A stretch of 64,000 nucleotides of DNA, taken from the NCBI GenBank assembly GCA_022605955.1, contig JAKCOZ010000020.1, forward strand, positions 1,601,001 to 1,665,000, in the 5' to 3' direction. The stretch comes from Rallus limicola. Lineage: Eukaryota; Chordata; Aves; Gruiformes; Rallidae. The first letter of the stretch is position 1. Every line of letters begins with the position of its first letter. The position numbers and the translations under genes were made by a program. The notes below the pieces were generated by a model. That model saw nothing but the letters and a program-made list of their open reading frames with translations. It was not told where the DNA came from and did not search any database. Of this stretch, positions 38,201 through 50,770 are shown piece after piece.

Positions 38201-38521
38201 CAGCCCCGAATCTGTCCCAGGGTGATCAGCAGCAATGTTATGCCTCTGCACGTTATGGTCGAACATCGTGGCTCGCACAGTTTTGATGTAGGTCTTCTCC
38301 ACCAGTGTGGTTGGTTTTAATTTCTTTTCCAAGCTGCTTGTGAAGGAGACAGAGTTCTCACTCTGCTGAGAACAGTGCTGGCTGTCTCCAAGGAAGCTCC
38401 CTTTCCTCTCTACCTGCTCTGGTTTGTTTGTTAGCTTTACAACCTGACGAGTTTTCCACGTGTTCCCAGCAGTGTGTGCTTCAGTGGGATCTGTGCCACG
38501 TGCAAGCTTCATCTCCTGAGT
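35300..38521 (-). CDS. KIAA1671: KIAA1671 giant central exon (1,074 codons)
   Basis: A single 3,222-nt open exon with acceptor ttttctccttccag at 38522 and donor gtattg at 35299, phase 0 at both ends. It starts TQEMKLARG, so the internal ATG 9 nt in is not a real start, and it ends SFFQEDKK. The encoded segment is hydrophilic and rich in Ser, Lys and Glu, with no membrane segment, and is probably disordered. Family landmarks in order are PRYEIFQTCGERVLSEA, ERWRRRTLPQDS, ATYFAVTYQIPG, a duplicated acidic motif (IIDVDAFLVKQ and ILDIDALMAEY), KKTFIVDEDEE and DLRRSYSEKS. These short conserved islands in a rapidly changing background suggest linear binding motifs. No catalytic residues are recognised. 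Confidence 0.93.
36216..36475 (-). repeat. Duplicated acidic motif inside the giant exon
   Basis: Two similar segments are coded close together: IIDVDAFLVKQDLDN and, about 80 residues later, ILDIDALMAEYKEES. The shared pattern is I-[IL]-D-[IV]-D-A-[FL]-[LM]. This looks like a repeated short binding motif. The intronic copy at 33205-33288 derives from the first of the two. Confidence 0.6.
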
Positions 38522-39261
38522 CTGGAAGGAGAAAACCCAACGGTTGAGAGCGTTAGTTTAAAATAAACTTTGCAGCAGATATATTAAATAAACCAACTTG
38601 GGCTTATTCTGAACACCAATTCACTCAGGTAATCTATGCAAATGTTTACCTCCAGCCTCTGGATCGTGATTATAACACAATTATTTCATAGCTTGGTTTT
38701 TAGGGGAGGGGGGAATTAAAAGGTGAAGTGCTGGTACCTGAGATATGCATGATCCTGTGAGTTCCCGAGCTCAGATTTCTCAAGATGTTTTAATGAGCAG
38801 TGAATTCATACTCACATCATACTCCAGAGAAGGCAACACACAGAGAAATAGTTCAAACCTTGAGAAGGTTCATAACCCCAGCTGCCGCAGAAACACCTCT
38901 GAACGTTTATGGGGCAAGCCCTAGAGAAATTCAAGCTCAAAAGCCCTGGCTGATTCACTAAGAGCTTTCATGCATCTAAAGTCCCTTTAAAACAGCATAC
39001 AGAATACACTTCCCTCAGCACCACTGCTCACATTTAATGGCCTGCAGACTTTACTTTTAGAAACTAAACAGCCCCAATACTCCCATACTTTATCAGCATG
39101 TCCTAAAGACAGATTTACACAAGTAACCTACTGGGATTATCTCCTTAATACTCTCGATGCCCATGTTAGAGCCACTGCCTGATACAGGCACAGGGCAGTG
39201 CTCCCTGCCATCCGAGCACAACCCTAACCACAGGCTGCCCAGGCTGATGCCGTTTCCTCAC
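38522..39261 (-). other. KIAA1671: Intron between the 94-nt exon and the giant exon
   Basis: 740 nt from donor gtgagg to acceptor ttttctccttccag, phase 0. No other feature seen. Confidence 0.85.
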
Positions 39262-39355
39262 CCTCTGAGTTTCCTGCATTCCATCGCTGGAGTCGGTTCT
39301 GGTTTCAGCAGGTTTCTCAGGCTTCGCTTCGCTGGCCGGTGCCGGACTCGAAAAC
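39262..39355 (-). CDS. KIAA1671: KIAA1671 small second coding exon (31 codons)
   Basis: This 94-nt exon is too short to stand out as an ORF. It was found by reading the minus strand between the two large exons. It has an acceptor ctcttcctcttag at 39356 and a donor gtgagg at 39261. Its first G completes the split ATG codon from the preceding exon. The reading then runs FSSPAPASEAKPEKPAE and on to GMQETQR, ending in phase 0, which matches the giant exon that follows. The other two frames either contain a stop or leave the wrong phase. It encodes a low-complexity Pro/Glu/Lys linker with no recognised domain. Confidence 0.85.
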
Positions 39356-40490
39356 CTAAGAGGAAGAGACTCCTGTTACTTCTTGTAGTCCATGGAGTTA
39401 GGAGGTACACATCCTGCCCAAGCAGGCTGGTAGAAATTAGCCAATAAATTGCATTTTGTAAAGGAGAACCGTTGTGATTTCATCGGGAGTAACTGTATTT
39501 GGTGGATTGTGTCTAGGCTGAAGGATTGTTGTTTCCCAAACAAAGCTCAGTTGGGCATGTTACTGTACAAGACATGAGATACATAACGAGGCTGTTATGT
39601 AGAGAAGCTAATACTCTCATGCCTCAGTTGTATTTATATTAATCATGGTGTTAAAAGACCAAGGATTGGTGAAAAACGGTGCTATTCCCCTGTTCAGGAA
39701 GCAGGCCCTGTTAGCCCAATGCCTGCTGCATTTGTCATGCAAAGCTCGCTTCATTTACACTGCCAAAAGACACCATTCTTCTTTCCTTACCCTACCAAGA
39801 ACCACGAGTCTTCCTTCTTTACCCCTCCGCCATCCCCACACGAATGACCCAGAGTAGGAAGTAGGAACAGACCCTCAGAGCACACAAAGCACCATCTCAG
39901 TCACGTCACAAATCATTATAACTTCAAAATAATCAATTAAACAACTCTGTACTGAGAGAATACATTTTATCTTGGGCTGAATCTCCTTACTGGGAAAGAT
40001 TTTTATTGGCTTTGTTTGGTCTGCTATGGAAAAAAAATCAGTAGAGCTCCTATTACTCTAATGACATTGCCCATTGCCTCAGGTTAGGCGGGGGAGAGAA
40101 CACAGATATTTAGGCTTTAAAATGACAGGAAAATAAGATTCCTGCCTGGCTGCAAACCTGACACTCTGTACCACTGACAGAGGCATTACTGCAGCCATTC
40201 GTGGGCTTCCTCACAAATACATGAGCTTGCAGTCTGTAACACGCACCTCAAGACTGCAAAACGCCTGACATTTTAGATATGCAGTTACAATGACACGCAA
40301 AGGCCACAACATTGACAGGTTCTGGGTTGGGGGTTTTTTGGGGGGAGTAGAAAAAGGTGGGAAAAAGGCTAAAGAATAACAGTATAAAAATAATTCCATT
40401 GAGTGGAACCGGTTATTCTGCTGTACTGAGAAAACAAGGTCTGCTGAATGAGGAGTTAAGAGGATTAAACAGAATTTCTCTGCAACCTAC
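39356..40490 (-). other. KIAA1671: Intron between the first coding exon and the 94-nt exon
   Basis: 1,135 nt from donor gtaggt to acceptor ctcttcctcttag, splitting a Met codon after two bases. No other feature seen. Confidence 0.85.
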
Positions 40491-42135
40491 ATCTTTGTGA
40501 AGTCTGCAGAAAGTGGCCGTGATTGAAGTGACCTGCGCAGACTGCCTGGCTTCGGCTCAGCACCGTCCGCTGTCAGCTCTCGGATTCTCTGCTGGATGTT
40601 CACACATCTGCTTTCCCTCTCAGCTGACTGGAGAAGCTCTGCATCCACTGAGGTACCGGGGTTTTCTGAAGTAAACAAGTTAATGTGCTTTTTAACACTG
40701 CCTCTCACGATACTGTTCTCTTTGTCTGAGGATGCTGCAGGGCTCTCACAGCCTAGAAACAGATATGTTTCCTTTTGATCTGGTCTCTTCCCCACCTTGT
40801 TAGTTCTGCTTTCACTCATGGCTTCATGGCTCCTTTCAGGACCGTGCAAGTTAGTCATTATTTCTGGTTTTGTCTCAATTTGTTCACTTTTAGATTTAAG
40901 CTTCGTTTCCCATGTATATTTTCCATTACTGAGGACGCCAATGTCCTGACTGCTGCACTTTAAATTTGTTTTAGAAGAACTACCTTTATTAAATTCAGTT
41001 TCTTCAGTTTTTGGCCCCATTTCAGACTGATCGTGACAGTCCACGTCAGTAAAAGAAATTATTGATACATTCTCCTTGCTTTCATGAGATGAGGAAGTCT
41101 TCCTGCAGGAGGGAAGGTCTTTATGTTCAAACTTAGCTGTCAGGTCCATGGACAAAGGCCGTGGTTTTCTAACCCAGGATTTCTCTGTAGGAGATTTGTC
41201 CTCAGCAGCTTCCACAGTGCGATGCTTTTGATCCCGTAATGATTCCAGAAAAATAGCAGATACTGGTCTATGTTTTGGCCTTTGCTGCACATCAGAGAAA
41301 TCAGCTTTACTGCTGATATTATTTGCATCATCGTTTGTTTTCTCCCCTGGGTGAACTTCTTTTTTATCACCAGTTTTGAGGGAGTTCCAAGAGACTGGTC
41401 TAAGACTGGAAGAAAGCGATATCTGCCGATGAAGAGACCCTTCCGGACTCCTGGAGGTCTCAGGGGGCTGAGAAGGTTTCTCCAGCTTCGTGCTGCATTG
41501 AAGCTCTTTGGTTTGCATAGTACTGAACACTCTGCGCTCCTCAGCAGCCCTTTTCTCTGGGGACAGACTTACCTTTGACTGCTCCGTGCCTGCTGCCTCG
41601 AAAAGAATGACAGTGTTGGCACTGGGACCAGTGAAGAAAGTCATGTTTGTGACCACTTCACTGCCAGCCTTGTTTTCATTTTCAATTGCTTTCTGATCTA
41701 CCAATGGAGGAACGTTTGCACTGAATGCCTTAGCAGATGACGTTTCATCAGTGGCCCTTCTAATAAGACTACTCGATCTGAAAGCTGGAACAGGTGGTTT
41801 TACATTTGCAAAATTATCTGAAGATTTGTCCTTAGAAAAAGGCTTTGGGAAGAGTCTTGGCCTTGATCCCAGTGACGGCATCGTTGCAGATCTCAAAGTA
41901 CTCCCAAACTTGTTCTTGTCTTCAGGAGTCAGCGATGCTGAAGCCTCCTTTGTCTTGATACTCGCATCTGAAAGCACACTCACATACACACGCTGCGATT
42001 TATCCTCATTTCTGATCTCATTTAAGTCAGGTACTGCCGTCAAAGACGCCAAAGTAGAATTTATTTCTACCCTTGTTGCCATAGCTGTAATTACACATCC
42101 AACAGAACTGAAGAAATCCAACGAGGGAAGAGAAT
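40491..42135 (-). CDS. KIAA1671: KIAA1671 first coding exon (N-terminal ~530 residues)
   Basis: The exon opens after a long pyrimidine tract and cag acceptor at 42136, carries 53 nt of 5'UTR, and starts at ATG 42082-42080 (MATRVEINSTL), the start that matches the family. It ends at 40491 with donor gtaggt, leaving AT as the first two bases of a split Met codon. The protein is Ser, Lys and Pro rich, with no signal peptide or membrane segment. The best landmark is the block near residues 272-321: RPVSAIFLESL, then WVRKPRPLSMDLTAKFEHK. It reads as an intrinsically disordered scaffold. The function is unknown in the family, and a link to cytoskeleton or tankyrase biology is only by relation to TNKS1BP1. 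The ORF also runs open upstream of MATRVE, but those 13 residues look like translated UTR. Confidence 0.9.
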
Positions 42136-42708
42136 CTGGGGAAAAAAAAGGAAGAAGAAAGAAAACGCAAGTATTGATGTAGAGTCAGCATGAACATCAA
42201 ACAGCAGCATTCTAATTTAAATTCATAAGGTAGCTAAACTCAGATTAAGGTGCCTTTCAGATATGTCATGTATCATGTAATGAGAGACATACTGTTCTTC
42301 CCCCTCTAAAAAAAAAAAAATCATAGTTCCTCGATTAGGCCCAACAACCAGAGAATGCATCACAAAACCTACAAGAGCATCTGCACAAAACTAAGTTCCC
42401 ATCAGCCCAGTAAGTTTCAAAGGTAGAGAGATTTAAAAGTAACTTCTGTTTTGAAGCAGGCACCTGGATGCTGATATGCAAACATAGAATCATAGGGGTT
42501 GGAAGGGGCCTCGAGAGATCATCAGGTCCAACCCCAACATCAACTCTTTGTGATCTAAACAGCTGGCCAGATGCACTGAGCATGTGCTTCCAAACCAAGA
42601 GTACCAAGATGGGTGTGACCACAAGCATTACTGATCACCCCTCAGCTAAGGGACAATTAATCAATGGAAATAAAAGCATATTCTGCAAAAAGCTTTGCCC
42701 CTGCTTAC
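42136..42708 (-). other. KIAA1671: Intron in the 5'UTR
   Basis: 573 nt between the inferred non-coding exon and the start-codon exon. It contains a short CR1 tail fragment at 42483-42545 and a poly-A run near 42310. Confidence 0.5.
42483..42545 (-). mobile_element. Short CR1 tail fragment
   Basis: catagaatcataggggttgg and agatcatcaggtccaaccc match the reverse complement of the CR1 3' end; about 60 nt only. Confidence 0.85.
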
Positions 42709-42843
42709 CATGCTGTGCATTCCCCGCCGCAGCCGGTGCGCGCAGCCCGGCTCCCTTGGCATAGCGAACACAGGAGCCCGGTCGCCAGGCTCACATCAAA
42801 CACAGGGAAAGCGATCGCTCCAGCAGCGCTGCTCAGAGCCCTC
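42709..42843 (-). other. KIAA1671: Probable non-coding 5'UTR exon of the long KIAA1671 transcript
   Basis: The minus strand has a convincing acceptor (ctttgtttgttcacag) just before 42843 and a donor (gtaagc) at 42708, bounding 135 nt that are richer in CpG than the flanks. It precedes the start-codon exon by about 570 nt and joins it naturally at 42135. It carries a minimal start-stop (ATG TGA at 42796-42791) and a longer upstream ORF beginning at 42762 that would cross the junction. None of these is in frame with MATRVEI. It could also be an alternative transcription start, since it lies in a small CpG cluster. Confidence 0.55.
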
Positions 42844-44782
42844 CTGTGAACAAACAAAGAGCGCTCAGATCCGAGCATGGCACGGACCCAGACCCACACA
42901 GGTAATACCACCACACGGGACAAGAATCCCAAGCATTTTAAGAGGAAAAAAAAAGAAAAGAGCTGGGTTCCATCTGGAGGTACACAGCCCCCCAGTTTAA
43001 CTGCATAAAGAGGAGGAATGTTCAGTTTTCAGGCAGTTACTGGAGAACCAACAAGAAAGTACCCCCTAAATCCCAGAGGTGTAACTGATGGGCAAAGGGT
43101 AAAGAACCCAGTCTGCAGAGCAGCCAGCCCAAATCAGAACCGAGTTAAAGCCACATCTCAATCAGCGTTCCATACCAGTTCCAGCACCGACAGTCACTGG
43201 TTAAACACAGAGCTCTGCATTGCTGTAATCTCAATTACTGTAATTTACTTTCTATTGTAAATTTCCTTTCTGTGACAGCACTCTGCGAGGTGCTACCTGA
43301 GAGGCTGACCTTCAAACGGCTGATTTCCCATCAAAATATGGCTTTTACCATGACAAGGCAGTTTTTCCAGTATCTCCAGGACAAAGGCAGGAGATTAGCT
43401 TTGGCTTTAATTACATTCTTACTGCAGAGATGAGGGAACACCAGCAGTAATTAGAATTTCAGCAACAAGAAGTAACCTGAATTTTTCCTAATTAAAAAAG
43501 TACTTAAACTTTGTAGCAGAGCAGGAGGCTATGTAAGGTCAGATGGTTTGTTTTGGGGTTGGTTTTCCCCTTTTAAAACTGTCATACTCCATTTTTAAGG
43601 AAATCCATACCGTATGTCACAGTCAGGGGCCTGATTTTGTGCTGCCACCCTCTTGCCTAGAGTTGGGCGGTCCCTGAAGAGGACTCTTTGGACTCCCCTC
43701 GCCTGATGTATTTTGGGGTGTGTTTACCCTACTAATACACCTGTTTGCATATTCTAGGAATATGGAGCTGCACAAGAATATTAAACCATCACCAAAGGAA
43801 TATTGCCTCCCAGAGTCCGCATCCTCAGGAGTGGTTATTTCACCGCCACTTCCCTTGAATAGAAGAACACCATACTGGCACATCGACTGCTGACTTATTG
43901 TCCCCCCCCAGCCCTGATGCCCTCCTCTCCTTGGCAGGCTCAGAGCCCTGGGCACCTTGCCCATTCCCTTTCATCTTTCAATCCACACTGAGCTCTGTCC
44001 CAGCCCACTGTGCCATTCCCCTTGGAGTCTTGACCCCTCCTTTCCAAAACAGTCACTAACCCAATCAGCTTATCGGAATCAATCCATCCCTCCCACAATC
44101 TCACTGATCTTAATGAGACCTTCCTCCCTCTCCCCATCCCCAGAAACACCCCTGAAATCCGATTTAAAGGCTCTTGCATTCCAAGGATGCGGAGGCTTTG
44201 CGAGGAGGGGTTGCCCTGTCAAACAGTAACTGAAATAAGGGTGATGCTAGCAGGAATACCACAGGGCAGAGACTAAGCAGAAAAGGCAGCATTAGCCTCA
44301 CAGCACTTGTGAAACTACAGGATGACAGGAGCAAACACGTTCTTTTTCTTCAGAGAAGGAGAGGGCACAGAGCTTCTTAAATGGAATAAAACTTGATCCT
44401 CAGCGGAACGCAAGGCAGGGAGTATACAATGCGGCACATAATCCTGCCTAACAGCATACACATACAGCTCCTTTCTCCAGCCAACATTCCTAAACCCCAG
44501 TTTACCCACTCCGATGATATTTGGTCCTTAGTTTTATTGCACCACACTTCACCTTTGCAGGATCCCTTTTTCCTCTTCTACATGATCTAGCAAGGTCAGT
44601 CCTCAGGTTTTAAGTTCTAATTGCTCAGATTATCCTACCTAGCCCCAAGCAGACAAGCATTCAAAAAAAGAACAGAATATTTGGAGGAAAAAACCCATCA
44701 GCCAACTTTAGAAATTATAAAGCTGCTGTAACTTCAAAGAGCTGTACGTTTATGAACGGAATAGTGTTATTGATGCCACATT

Positions 44783-45168
44783 CTGGAGGGCAAATCCTCT
44801 GAGGAGCGGCTGAGGGAGCTGGAGGTGTTCAGTCTGGAGAAGAGGAGGCTGAGGGGAAACCTTATCACTGCCTACACTGCCCTGCCAGGAGGGTGCAGAG
44901 AGGTGGGCGATGGTCTCTTCAGCCAGGGGACAGGAGCTGGGACAAGGGGCAATGGGCTCAAGCTGTGCCAGCTGTGAGGGAAAAGTTCTTCCCTGGCAGA
45001 GTTGTGGGGCTGTGGCACAGGCTGCCCAGGGAGGGGCTGAGTCCCCACCCTAGCTGTGTTCAACAGATGGGGAGATGAGGTGCTCAGGGATATGGGTCAG
45101 CACAGGACAGGAGCAGTTGGACTCGGTGTTCTTAAAGGTCTGTTCCAACCCAGTGACTCTGTGATATA
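44783..45168 (+). mobile_element. CR1 LINE fragment, plus orientation
   Basis: Begins near gaggagcggctgagggagct and continues through gaagaggaggctgagggg, gttcttccctggcagag and cagttggactcggtg, ending gactctgtgatataac. The most complete plus-strand CR1 in the window. Confidence 0.95.
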
Positions 45169-48100
45169 ACATACACCCAATGTCGTGTGTCGGTTTTGAA
45201 ATACACGCCTTGGTTTTCTTGGTGCCTCTCTAACGAACTGGAATCTGGCAGAGCTGGTAATGAGCAAAGCTGTGGGCAAAAATATATCAACTGCAAACTA
45301 ACTGCATGAGAATTTTAAGATGCCATTAGTACTTAGGGTCACAACTGTGATGGCACTATTACAGCTGTCAGTCTCTCACCACCACCTATGGGAAGCCATG
45401 CCCTGCTCGTGGACAGGAGGCCAGTTGCCCTCTGCACATCCCTGCTCCCTCCAGTGAAGCCCCAAACCACATTATCCCTCCTTGTGCTCCCCAAGCTGCA
45501 TCACGCTGCCCTGCTTCGGATGCACCCTGTAAATGGCACTGAAACCGCTTCCTGATTCTTCCCACTTGCAATGGAAGGAACGGAGAGGAAGGCCTGACTC
45601 TTCCCACTGCTCCTCTTCCTCATCTTCAGAGCAACGAAATTTCCCTGGGCCAGACTGGAGCCTGACAGGGTGTTGGAGACAGACATGCAACTACCACTCC
45701 AGGTTCAGAGCCTTCGATTCTCAACATCTTGAGGTGGCATCTGGCTTTTTAATTAAAAACTATCTATCATTACAAAGATTCTTAAGGCTGCTCATTAGAA
45801 ATCAAAACAGATTATTCACTTCAGTGTTATTTTTTGTGAGAAATCCCCAGGGAAGGGCTTTACCCAAAACACAGCCCGTATGTTTAGCGCGGCCTGCCCT
45901 GCCCACCGGCGGCACGCAGGCCTGAGACTTACATCAGCACTAATTCCTCTAAGCCCATTAGGACAAGAGGAGCAGCAGCCCGCAGATAATTTTTCCGCCA
46001 TGAATCACGTGATAGGTGCTGACTTCCTCACTTACACCTAAGAATGTTTTAAATGACACACAGCAAAATAAACCTGTAACCTGTCCCCAAGCCTCGCAGC
46101 AGACTGACGAGTCCGTCTGTCTTGTGGAAGGGTGGAAAGCATACAAATTCCACAGAGAAAAGAATCACTCTGCTATTAAAAGGCAAACAAAAACCAAACC
46201 CAAAAATCCAGTGTATAAGATTGAAGACAAGCAGAAGGCCCAGCTTGGCCAGCGAACGTCCCATCTGTTTATACCACACACACCCCAGCAGAAAACTACC
46301 ATCAAACCCAAGGTCTTCCTGCTTCAGACACAACTTTCCCAGCAAATCCGCAGCCAGTACAATGAAATGACTCCCTTCGTGTGTAAATACAGGAAGGGAT
46401 TTGTGTAACTACGTGTAGCGGCAGCTTCTGAGCACGCAGCTTTGCCCGTGACTATATACAGACGTATACATACCCAGACACACACATATGTATTTTTTTA
46501 ATTATAATTTATTTTTCTCCAGCTGTCCTGCAGTTTGTCACTGGTGCCACAGGAGCTACAGAAAAGAAAGGCAATGGCCACACAGGCTGCACAGGCACAG
46601 GATAATGCGAGATCTACTCCATCCCTTCTACAAAAGGCTTCCCCGCTGTCTTAAATGTTTCAGTCAAGTTTTTTCTTCTTCTTTTCCTTTGTTCCTTCCT
46701 CTCCTCCCTGACCATGCACCCGCATCAGCCTACAGTGCTTCACGTCAGCGAGCCTAAGAAATCATTCTCCTGCTGCTCCCTGCGACGCCTGCAGAGTGGC
46801 TGATGGGATCTGCTCTGCTAATTCTTACTTAATCCCATCACTCACCATGCACGTATGAAGAAAAGAAAATACCTTAAACATGTGTGTAAATGCTGCCAAG
46901 ACCATAGGACTTACTACAGCACACATAAAACACAAAGAACACAGAACTTTTCTGTGACTTTTATAACTAAGTGGATCGAGCAACTAATTCAGAGCAAAAA
47001 AGCTTTTTCTATTCTGGGATTTAAGCCTGATTCATGTTATTAGTTCCGTCACTGGCTGAAATGGGATCCATCAGTTGTATTTAAGAGGACACACAGGGTC
47101 TCTTCAAGAGGAAGATTAACAGAAGTACTGGCGTACCAGCTCCCATTTTTAAAAATATCCCCGGGGAAAATTTATTACAAAGTAAGAACAGGTCATGAAA
47201 CATCTTTAATTTATCTTTTCTGAGATTCACAGTGAGAAGTTCAGGAGAACCAGGTGCTCGCCCTGCTTCACCATAATCAAAATCAGCAGGCTGCAGACTA
47301 AATCTCTGTATTCCAAAACTCACAGGACAGGTACCTTATGACCTGCAAAGCCCCCAGATCTTTAACACTGATATTCCAAAGCACTGTCAAACTGAAAATA
47401 TTCCTTCTCCATTCCCATCCTCAAGCACAGTTCAAGCTGCTGGGCTTTGGGGTGGGTCTTTTAAAAGAAGGACGAAGTGCTGTTCTGTTGGATGCTACAG
47501 TCCGGTTCCATCCCAAGGATCACATTCTCTGACATTTTCTCTCACTGCAGAGATTAGTGTTTCGTTAAATAAAGTGCCCATCCTATAAATAGCAGCATTT
47601 ACAAGCACTTGTAAATCTCTAATTGCCATTGCCAGAACTATTGTGTAACTATCATCACTCGTTAGAACCTCACTGAGATCTATACACATGCTAAAGAACA
47701 GAAATGCTTTCAACCACCCTTCTGATTGTGCTAGTAGCATCTCAGTGCCCGAGCAAAAGCTCTACACCTCTCATTAATTTAAATATTCTAACCCATGTCA
47801 CAAGGGAAGGCAGATAAACAGCTAACAAATTATAAAGCACATTATAAGGCCACCATTATAAAGTGGCTTCAGTAATTCAAACTGTCCCCACACAGGCAGT
47901 AACATCGATCCTGAACCAAAAATTGATGTTGAATGTGCTGGTGTGTCCATGTAACATGCAACATTAATCAATGCCAACATTCTTATCCTAACAGGACAAC
48001 TGACTGAGACACATGAATTTACATCAAAATAGGATTCAAGGCAAGACACAAATGTCGTAACAGAGGTAGAATAGGCTGTGACAGGCGGGGTACAGGGAGT

Positions 48101-50752
48101 CATCCTCCAAATTCCCTGGAACTGCTGAGACAGAGACTGGTTTGGAGGGGATGACTTGTGAAAGAAATTCTGTGTAACTGGCTGCTTCCGCTGCTGCCAG
48201 TCCTGCGGAGAGTGCTCATCCCAGCGCTCGGTGTCACAGATAAACACCCACCACACAGGGTTCATCTGCAAAAACTGCGAGCAGCGGTGTCCCCGGCCCT
48301 TGTCTGCACACTGTTCAGGTCAGAAAGAAAAGCTGCTTTCTACAGAAACGTTTCAGGATTTGAAAGCATTCAGCTTGATGCCGGATTCCCAGCCTGCTCT
48401 GATGGGTTCCAGATTCACTCTCTTGCCCATCCCCCAGTAGCTCTGATGGACCTAGTGCCCAGCACTCCTTCTGCCCAGCCACATATTCTTCTATGTCCTG
48501 TCCCCTGGAATCTGATTCCTCTCAGCAAAGAGAGATCTCTCCAAACATCATCCTTCCCCCTGCATGGCCATCACATTATCAATCCTCACCCATTTTCAGC
48601 TCTGGAAAGATCTCAAAATTAAGTTCTGCATAGCAAGTTTTGGGGGCAATTACCATCGTTCCACAGATCCTGAGGGGTGGCTAATTCTCTGTCAAGGTAT
48701 GCCTCACTGAAACCAGACTCTTGGCTAGAGCATTTCCTCCCTAAGCATCCCTACCAGCATGTTCTCCTCAAGAGAGATCCACCAAGAGCCCGCAGGCTGA
48801 AAGAGCATGTTAGGCATTTCCTCCGACCTGTGTAACTACCCCATTACATCTCACACTCCCATCGTTTCATCCTCCACCGCCCTCTCATCACCAGTTTCAG
48901 AGGAAGCTCTTTTTCTTTCCAAATTTCACAGAGGGTCTAATTTGTTTGGGAAGTCTCACGAGACCTCGCTAGAACAAACCCTAACCAAAGGAAAAATGCT
49001 TTGAAATGCTGGTGAATCATCGGGTTTTTGGGACCAGATGCGGTGCGTCCTCGCCCTCCTGAGTGACTCATCTGTTATTTGCACCTACCCTTCAGCATGA
49101 GGGGTTCCACCTGGCTCATTAGCAGGTGGGTATTTTCAGAAAGTCCGATTCTTTCAGCAGAAATAAAGAACAAAAGCACAATTGGGATTCCTGCCAACAT
49201 GGGATGACATCCAGCAGGAACACCATGGATTCCTGGGTCAGGCTAAGAGCACGTCTGTGCACAAGGTCGGTATTCCCAGCAGGCCCCAAAGTGCTGGTTT
49301 GTTTGCTTCTGTCATCAAACATTTGTTTTTGTGGTCAGCTTCGACTCCTCTTAATATTCTTTCAGGCTTCATCCTCGTAAATGCATTTCACCCACAAACA
49401 AGGCCTGCAAATAGCTCCCCCCCATTAAATGCAGCTCAGCACAAAGAAAATGAGACATTCCAGAGACAACTGCACTGCACGTCTGCTGAAATATTAATGA
49501 TCAGGTTTGGCTGCAAGCAAGAAGAATGGATTATGGAACCCAAAAAAGAAAGTCAAACCAAGGCTCTCATGGGAAGATGTTCAGTCGGTTCAGGCAGAAC
49601 TCCGTCCTGTCTGCAGATCCCAAAGGTCAGCAGGGTTTTACATCCCTGGCACCATGGAGGAGGGGACTTGGCAACCCGGCAGACTTCTCTTCAGAATAAT
49701 TATAAAGCTTCCTCCTGGTTAGCCTGGAGAACACCACAGTCTTCTTATGGCAGGAAGTTTAACTTGATTTTAACTCTATTTTGAAGAATCTTATTAGAAT
49801 AAGGGCTTTTTGCACAGATTATAAGGGAACAGGGCTATAAATCCCTGGCTGCGTCTTTTTCATACTCTTATGCTGGTCATCAAGAATACGATTAAATTAA
49901 TCACATACTAATTTATTTATACCTCCTTTGGGCACACAACCTTGCTTTAGAAGAGGTGAAGTTGGCTTCATCGTTGTTTCAGAAATACATCATGCAGGTA
50001 CTGATCCATGTGACACTGAGCATCCCTTTCCAGCCAAGGCCCATGGAGGTGAGACAGGGCTGGGTTTGCTCTAGGGGCCCCAGCTTCAAGGGGGAACACT
50101 CATCTGACAGGCACACCATGGATGTGGCTGAAGGAGAGGAAGGGGGATGGACAAACCAGCTGTCAGCAGCACAGTGAGAAACACTGGGCTGAGAGAACCC
50201 AACGCTGGTGTCCTTCCATTTGATACTCCCTACAGAACACCACGCTCCACACCAGGTTTAAAAGGAGCTCAGTGACCACCCACACCTGAAAATATTTGCT
50301 GCAGTTGTGTGGACTTCTCATCCTCCCACAGCAAAGGAAGACAGAGTAGGACTGTCTCCAATCTCAGAGCTGATGGGACATGGATACCAGGCTGGATTTT
50401 GCATTTCTCTCACTGTACTTGCTGCCTTCAGAGCTACCAGCTGCTGCAAGCACTTTGGAAGTGCCACTAGTATTATGGGAACAGTTTCCTCCCCAAACAT
50501 GGATGGGAACTACATGGATGCTGACTATGAAACTGTTTACTTCATGGAGCAAAGTGAAGTTAAAATACTGCTCAGAAATCCCTGCAGTGCCTCGCGAAGC
50601 TTGGAAGCCAGCACGGAGACAAGTCAAGATCAGGGGAACTGGGAAAGGTGCAAAGCTCCCACTGCTCACAGGGCACAGGTCTGCTCCTGACCCAGCGTGG
50701 CACGCAAGCCAAAGCGCTGAGCAAAACAGATCTGCAGGCTTTGGTTTATTAA

Positions 50753-50770
50753 ATATATATATATATATAT
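50753..50770. repeat. (AT)n microsatellite
   Basis: Nine AT units. Confidence 0.95.

Larger units (their letters stand above)
42091..42762 (-). other. Inferred upstream ORF across two 5'UTR exons
   Basis: If the exon at 42843-42709 is spliced to 42135, the ATG at 42762 opens a 32-codon ORF (18 codons in the first exon, then 14 plus TAA at 42093-42091). It starts MPREPGCAHRL and stops 8 nt before the main KIAA1671 ATG at 42082. The coordinates include the intron. It depends wholly on the inferred splice and probably acts, if at all, by limiting ribosomes reaching the main start. Confidence 0.4.

Noticed and set aside
41751..42182. Plus-strand ORFs antisense to the first coding exon and giant exon
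   Set aside because: Shadows of constrained coding sequence on the other strand.
46016..46408. 130-codon plus-strand ORF, Lys/Gln/Thr rich
   Set aside because: No conserved motif, and splice sites and start context are unconvincing. Length is within chance expectation for this many bases.
49182..49784. 200-codon plus-strand ORF
   Set aside because: No recognisable motif, no flanking splice sites or promoter, low-information composition; chance ORF within the long intron.
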